Source: Carposina sasakii
Taxonomy: Eukaryota; Arthropoda; Insecta; Lepidoptera; Carposinidae
DNA length: 64,000 bases
NCBI GenBank assembly: GCA_014607495.2
Contig: CP053170.1
Span: forward strand, 7,440,001 to 7,504,000
Reading direction: 5' to 3'
Shown here: in pieces, positions 13,401 through 19,400 of the stretch
Position numbering within the stretch: the stretch's first letter is position 1
Layout: each line of letters begins with the position of its first letter
Program-made: the position numbers and the translations under genes
Notes under the pieces: generated by a model
What the model was told of the DNA's origin: nothing
What the model saw: only the letters and a program-made list of their open reading frames with translations
The model's database searches: none

Positions 13401-16400
13401 GTTATGGTCAATCCAATAGTTTTGCTAATAAAATATGATATTTATTGCTCAATTCATTCAAGACAATATTTATATTAGACATACCTTCACTTCGCTTCAC
13501 CTTTATAACGTAGCTAGCGGCCGCCCGCGACTTCGTCCGCATACGAAGGAGGCATTACAACCGTGCAAAGCTGGAGCGGATCCCTAGATAAAGAGGAAAA
13601 CTTTGTTTGTTTGGTTGTAATTTATTGCTCAATTCATTTCCCGATATTCAAGACAATATTTATATGAAATCGGGCATATATGTTCAGACATACCGAAATT
13701 CCCACGGGAAGGGGACAAACGGGAATTCTTACGAAAACCGCTATACTATCATCCTTTATAACGTAGCTAGTTTTAACGAAAACCGCGGCCGCCCGCGACT
13801 TCGTCCGCATACGAAGGAGGCATTACAACCGTGCGAAGCTGGAGCAGATCCCTAGTTATTCATAATAAACCTTCCTTTTGAAACCACTTTATCTGTTTAA
13901 AAACCGCATCAAAATCCCTTGTGTAGTTTTAAAGATCTAAGCATACATTGGGACAGATAGACAACGGCCCCCTGATTACGTAAAAGCAATGTCAAAGTTC
14001 CATTGAAATTCATTTTACGTAATACGAATTTGACAAGCAATCAGCGATTTTTGTACAATTTTCGCTATGGCTTTGCTTGTGCTAGTTAGGTAATAAGGGG
14101 GCTGGACGACTTGTTTTATTGTATGTAGTGATAAATAAATTGTAAATATGTCATACGAGAATTATATATTAAGGTTATGTCAATAATAAATCGCACAAGA
14201 CAGTAATTACAAAACGTGTGGCTAATTTAGTCAAATTAGGCCAAAATGAATTCAAGGACAATAATAAATAAATTTGGGTCAGACACTTGTCTTGATACAC
14301 TTGAAAAATTGTATTTATAACTGAATCCGTTAGGCATGTACCTATATATTAAGATGAATTCAAATAAATAATAATTATTGATATGTTTACCGAGTTTTAT
14401 TCACTTGAATACATCAGCTGCATTTCCTTCCGTGCATGTCATAAGAGTCTGTGGGGGTGGTGAAAAGGGAAGCGCTTCCGGCCCCACCGGGCCACTAGTC
14501 GTTGTTTAGCCCATGTATATATTCCAATTATTGTGAGAAACTTCGATATCGCATTTTCTCTCTTCTGCATCCGATAAATGGCTCCGCTACAAGTCGAATA
14601 TGAAAGGACGGTCCGTTCAGGCGATAAGCTAACTACTTATCATTGATCTTTTACGTCTGACCCTGCTATGTTAAACGTAGTTCGAGGATCTCTTTTATGA
14701 TCCTGTAGTTCTCGGCTTCCCATTTTTTTAACACAGCCGTGGGTACTGGAGCAGCGCCTCCCGTGTTGGCAATATAGTCCAAAAATTACACAGCATATAC
14801 CAACCCACCTGTTCAGCGTGGTGACTATTGGCAAAAACCTTCAATGGCAGCAGCCGTGTGGCGTGCCCTGGGGGACACCTACGTCCAGCAATGGACTGCA
14901 ATAGACTGATGTGTATGTGTAACCCTTATACAGATTATAACCAAACCTCTTTTTTCCAGCAAATGCATTATCGAGTACAACGACATCGGGACATGGGACT
15001 GTGACACCAAGGAGTGCCTCCTCAGTGATGAGGTAGCTGATGGAGTGAACTACAGACAGAACAGCTGGCGGGCCTATAAGTACCCTGAGTTCCGCAACCT
15101 GACACTTGAAGATGCCTTGATTTATAAGCTGGGTAAGGGTAAAGACACACGGACTGCAATTCAACTGCAATTCGACTGCAAAATTGCAGTTCCGATGCGT
15201 GCAGTTTGATTGCAGTTGGTGTGCAATTAGGGTAAAATAAAAACACACGGACTGTAATTCAACTGCAAGTCGACTGCAAAATTGCAGTTCCGATGCAGTT
15301 TGAATGCAGTTGGTACGACTGCAATGAAACCAACTGAACGTAGCGTGCAGTTTGATAGCACGCTACGTGCAGTTGGCTTGCAGTTTCATTGCAGTCGTGC
15401 CAACTGCTTTTAAAACTGCATCGGAACTGCAATTTTGCAAACGACTTGCAGTTTAATTGTCGTCCGTGTGTCACTAAGATTGTATACAGTAGTAGTAGGT
15501 AAGCTGGGTGATAGCCCAATGCCTTTCAGCAGTCGGAAAGCTCGACATAAGATCGACACAACACCAATCTCATGTCCATTGAGGAGTCGCCCACCACCAG
15601 GCCCTACACCCTCCGCTGACCCTCGGATCTGCCGACTTATGATCACGAACACAAGACACTACTGTTGCAATGAGAAACCAGATCCAAGCACCTAGCATAC
15701 AACCATAAATTTAATACATAGCTGCTAATCCGAAAACCAATTAAAATTTTTAATCGACATATGTTTCGCCAACACCCGTGGCATCATCAGGATTAGTTTT
15801 TCATCTTTGAACTTCCGAATAGTGACGCCTGATACAATTAAATATTTTGCCAATCGAATGTAGTGTAGTTGTTTACGACCTTATATGAATGGCCTTTAAA
15901 ATGGTCTCAAAAATCCTTATAAATGATTCTTTTTTAAGGACAAATTCCTCAAAAACCCAAGATTACCGGGTCACACATTTATATTCATCGCAGACGTATG
16001 ACCTACTATTTAAACGGCTATATGAATTTATTATCTCAGTAAGGACGAATTAGTCGTGGATAGAATTAATTGGAATGGTAATCTAAATCCTATGTTTAAT
16101 ACCGCTTTGGTAAAGTAAACGACTGAAAATAGCTGTTGAGGTTCCGTAGAAAAAAATTATAGATCACTTTAGGTTTGTCACTTTTGTCTTTATTTGTGCA
16201 CACCATTATGTAACGAATAGGATATAAGGAGATTTACCGTGACAATTCTATATTAGGTATAACATAAAGAAAAATATATATATAAAAAAATATTATATTC
16301 ATAAAATTAGGAAAAAAAGACATTGCTAACAGTAAGTACTGAGACAATATGTATTAGTAAAAACCCTTAGTCTAATACATACCTATATAATAAAATTGTA

Positions 16401-19400
16401 ACGGATCGATGTTTGTGCACGCTAATCTCGGAAACGGCTCGACCGATTTCGATGCAGTTTTCAGGAATATATTGTGACAGGTCCCACTTAACATATGTAT
16501 AGGCTACTTTTTATCCCGGGAAAATGTTTTTATCTCGGATAATTTCGACATTTTGTTTTTTCTGCAGTCCACGCGGACGGAGTCGCAGGCGTCCACTAGT
16601 TTCTAATACGTTGATTGATATTTTAGATATCCATACGAACTAAAAACATCGTCGTCCTGTAGCTATCGCTAATAACGAGTCAGGAAAGCCCAAAAAAGTA
16701 TTCTTGTTTTTTTTCTCACGGAACCATAACAATAAAATTTGTTTTGTTATTTTTATGTCCACAAATGTCATCTGGTCCGCCCAATTAATTTATCAACTAG
16801 AGTCATTTGTTTCAACTATTATTGTTTAGCTATTATATCTACTATTCGAAAAAAACAAGGGAACGACCTAATTTTAATTAAGGAAGCTCCCACGGTACTG
16901 ATACAATTCAATAAACTATCAATCATGAGACTACTATAGAACAACCAGTCCCCAGAAGAAGTCATTAATGACAAATGTATGCCGGGTAGTGAAGCTTAAA
17001 ACGAGGCAAAAAATGCCCGCATCTTACACTCTTCTAACCCGCGGATTGTTGCCAAATCGAAAAATATTATCACTTTTTAGAGTTCTAATAATATAATAGG
17101 TTGTATAACTTACCCATATGCTTAAGAATAGAGTTAATGTGACTCTTAAAGGAAACAAATAAATAAATAAAAATCTATTACTTTGATAAAAGCTTAAAAG
17201 ATGTGCGTAACCATTGGTCCTGCAGAACTTATCATTTTATAGCCTCTACCATAGATGAATAAGATGTCATAGAGTGCTAATGTCATACTAACTATTTTGA
17301 TGCACCATTAGACTTTTCGGTGCCTCACAATTCCAGTCCTTGACACTTAGATTCTATTAGAGTAATGTGTAGTAATGTACTACATTACTAATGTATTGTA
17401 ACGTATAGTAATGCAATCTAAGTGTCAAGGACTGGAATTGTGAGGCGCCGAAAAGTCTAATGGTACATCGAAACTGTTAGTATGACATTAGCACTCTATG
17501 TCTACATCTTATTCCTCTATAGCTCTACATACAACCGACAATTTTATTAGGTACCTTCGATCTGAAGGAGTCCACCCTGAGGCTGTATCCTGTAGTGCCA
17601 AGCAAACGGGAAGACCGTCCCCACTTCGACGCGAGGGATGAATGGGGCAGCTACATCTCCCCCGTGATGGACCAGGGCTGGTGCGGCTCGGACTGGGCGG
17701 TGGCGATTGCCACCCTTGTTTCTGACAGGTGAGTTTAATTGTGGGTATTTATTTATATTAAGACCAAAGTGACAATTTGCAACATCCTATACTTTTGGGT
17801 GTTGCAGGTAAATCTGCACAAGGTTTGAATGCTTAGACAATGTCGCGTGGTTTGGCAATTGTACATGGGCAATGACATTCGCTGTCGCAACACTTCGGCC
17901 AATAGATGTTAGAATTCATCAAGTAATTGGACGAATGCGCGAAAATAAGGGCTTCCTATTGGAGCAACGTTTCGATGAGGAACCTCTATCGATTGAGATT
18001 ATAATGTTACTTTGTCTAAGGCCCCAGGGGCCTGAAATATGTCTGAAACATGCTGACGTCACTGTTTCAGCTGTAAATTGCTGATCATAAATTCCAAGAA
18101 ACCATTTATTGTATCATTTGCTGTTGTTAGACTGAAGTGCGAGTATAAAATAACTAATTGTAGGTACATACTGAAGTACCTCATCGTGGAAATTGTCTAT
18201 GACCTACTTTGTTAGGTACCAATTGTTGACCTAAATTCCGCTGTTATTATAACATATGGCCTAAATAGAAATATTCACATGAGCTACAATCAACGTTCGC
18301 AGAAATAAATAATACTTACGCATACACTTACGTGCCTGGTTTTCTAGTTGACAACATCATCGTCAGCCTATTGCAGTCCACTGCTGGACGTAGGCCTCCC
18401 CCAGTGTACGCCACATGGCTCGATCTCCCGTTTTTGCCATCCAGTCACTACCAGTCGTCCTCTTTAAGTCATCGGTCCATCTGGCCGGAGGGCGCCCAAC
18501 GCTACGCTTGCCGAGACGCGATCTCCGTTCGAGAACCCGTTTACTCCATCGTCCATCGGTTCTACGACAGATGTGGCCGGCCCACTGCCACTTCAGTCTG
18601 CTACATTTCGAGACTATGTCTGTCACTTTGGCCTTCTGCCGGATTATCTCGTTTCGGACTTTGTCCATTCGCGAGATTCCGAGCATTGACCTTTCCATAG
18701 CTCTCTGGTCTCTGAGTGACATGTAGTCGGTGAGCTAGCCCCACCGTCAGGTTCCACGTCTCGGCTCCGTAAGTCATGGCTGGTAGCCCGGGGATTCTTT
18801 GCACCCTCTGCCACAGTATGACCCGGGCCAATGCCGTAGAAAATTTTTCCAATTCTTGATTCGCTTTCATTAGTTAGGTGAACATAAATAAAAACAATAT
18901 CAAATGTATCCTTCAGATACGTTTTCTCACCAATTCGGCCAAAAAATTGGCCTTAAATTTAATCGTAGAATTTAATAATTAAGATGAGGTATCTGCAAGC
19001 CTAGCATGACCTGCGAAACACGATACGATAAACCGATTTATCGACATTTAGCCAGTCAAAATACGATAAATATAGCCGCCATGTAGAATTTTGTATAGAG
19101 GGAGACGTACGATACGATATCCACGATGCGTGGTCATGCTAGGGGGGCTGTACTATCTATGGATATCTATCTCATATAGTCTGGAACTAGAGCCCTTCAA
19201 AACCTTGTCTTGAGTTCTCTAGTCTACGAACACTTGACTTCTTCAAGAGCCTTTGTCATGGACTCACGGTTAAGGCACTCTGGAGAACAAAGCCTCATCC
19301 ATGGATCAAATGTAGAGAGGAGGTGTTCGTATTTTTAGTGGGGATAACTACTTCCCTTGAGCCCTTAAGTGGGAGATGGTACTTTGATTTCTTTGGCTTC

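Noticed and set aside
15149..15473. CRISPR-like array because of many short repeats
   Set aside because: The motifs are short, overlapping and in inverted halves, with no regular spacers, in an insect genome.
15022..15695. Cluster of 74-135 codon frames on both strands
   Set aside because: They cover a Swim-like exon in antisense and the CTGCA-rich palindrome; no supporting motif or splice pattern.
18332..18726. Two + strand frames of about 100-120 codons
   Set aside because: Antisense shadows of the RTE LINE C-terminus on the minus strand.
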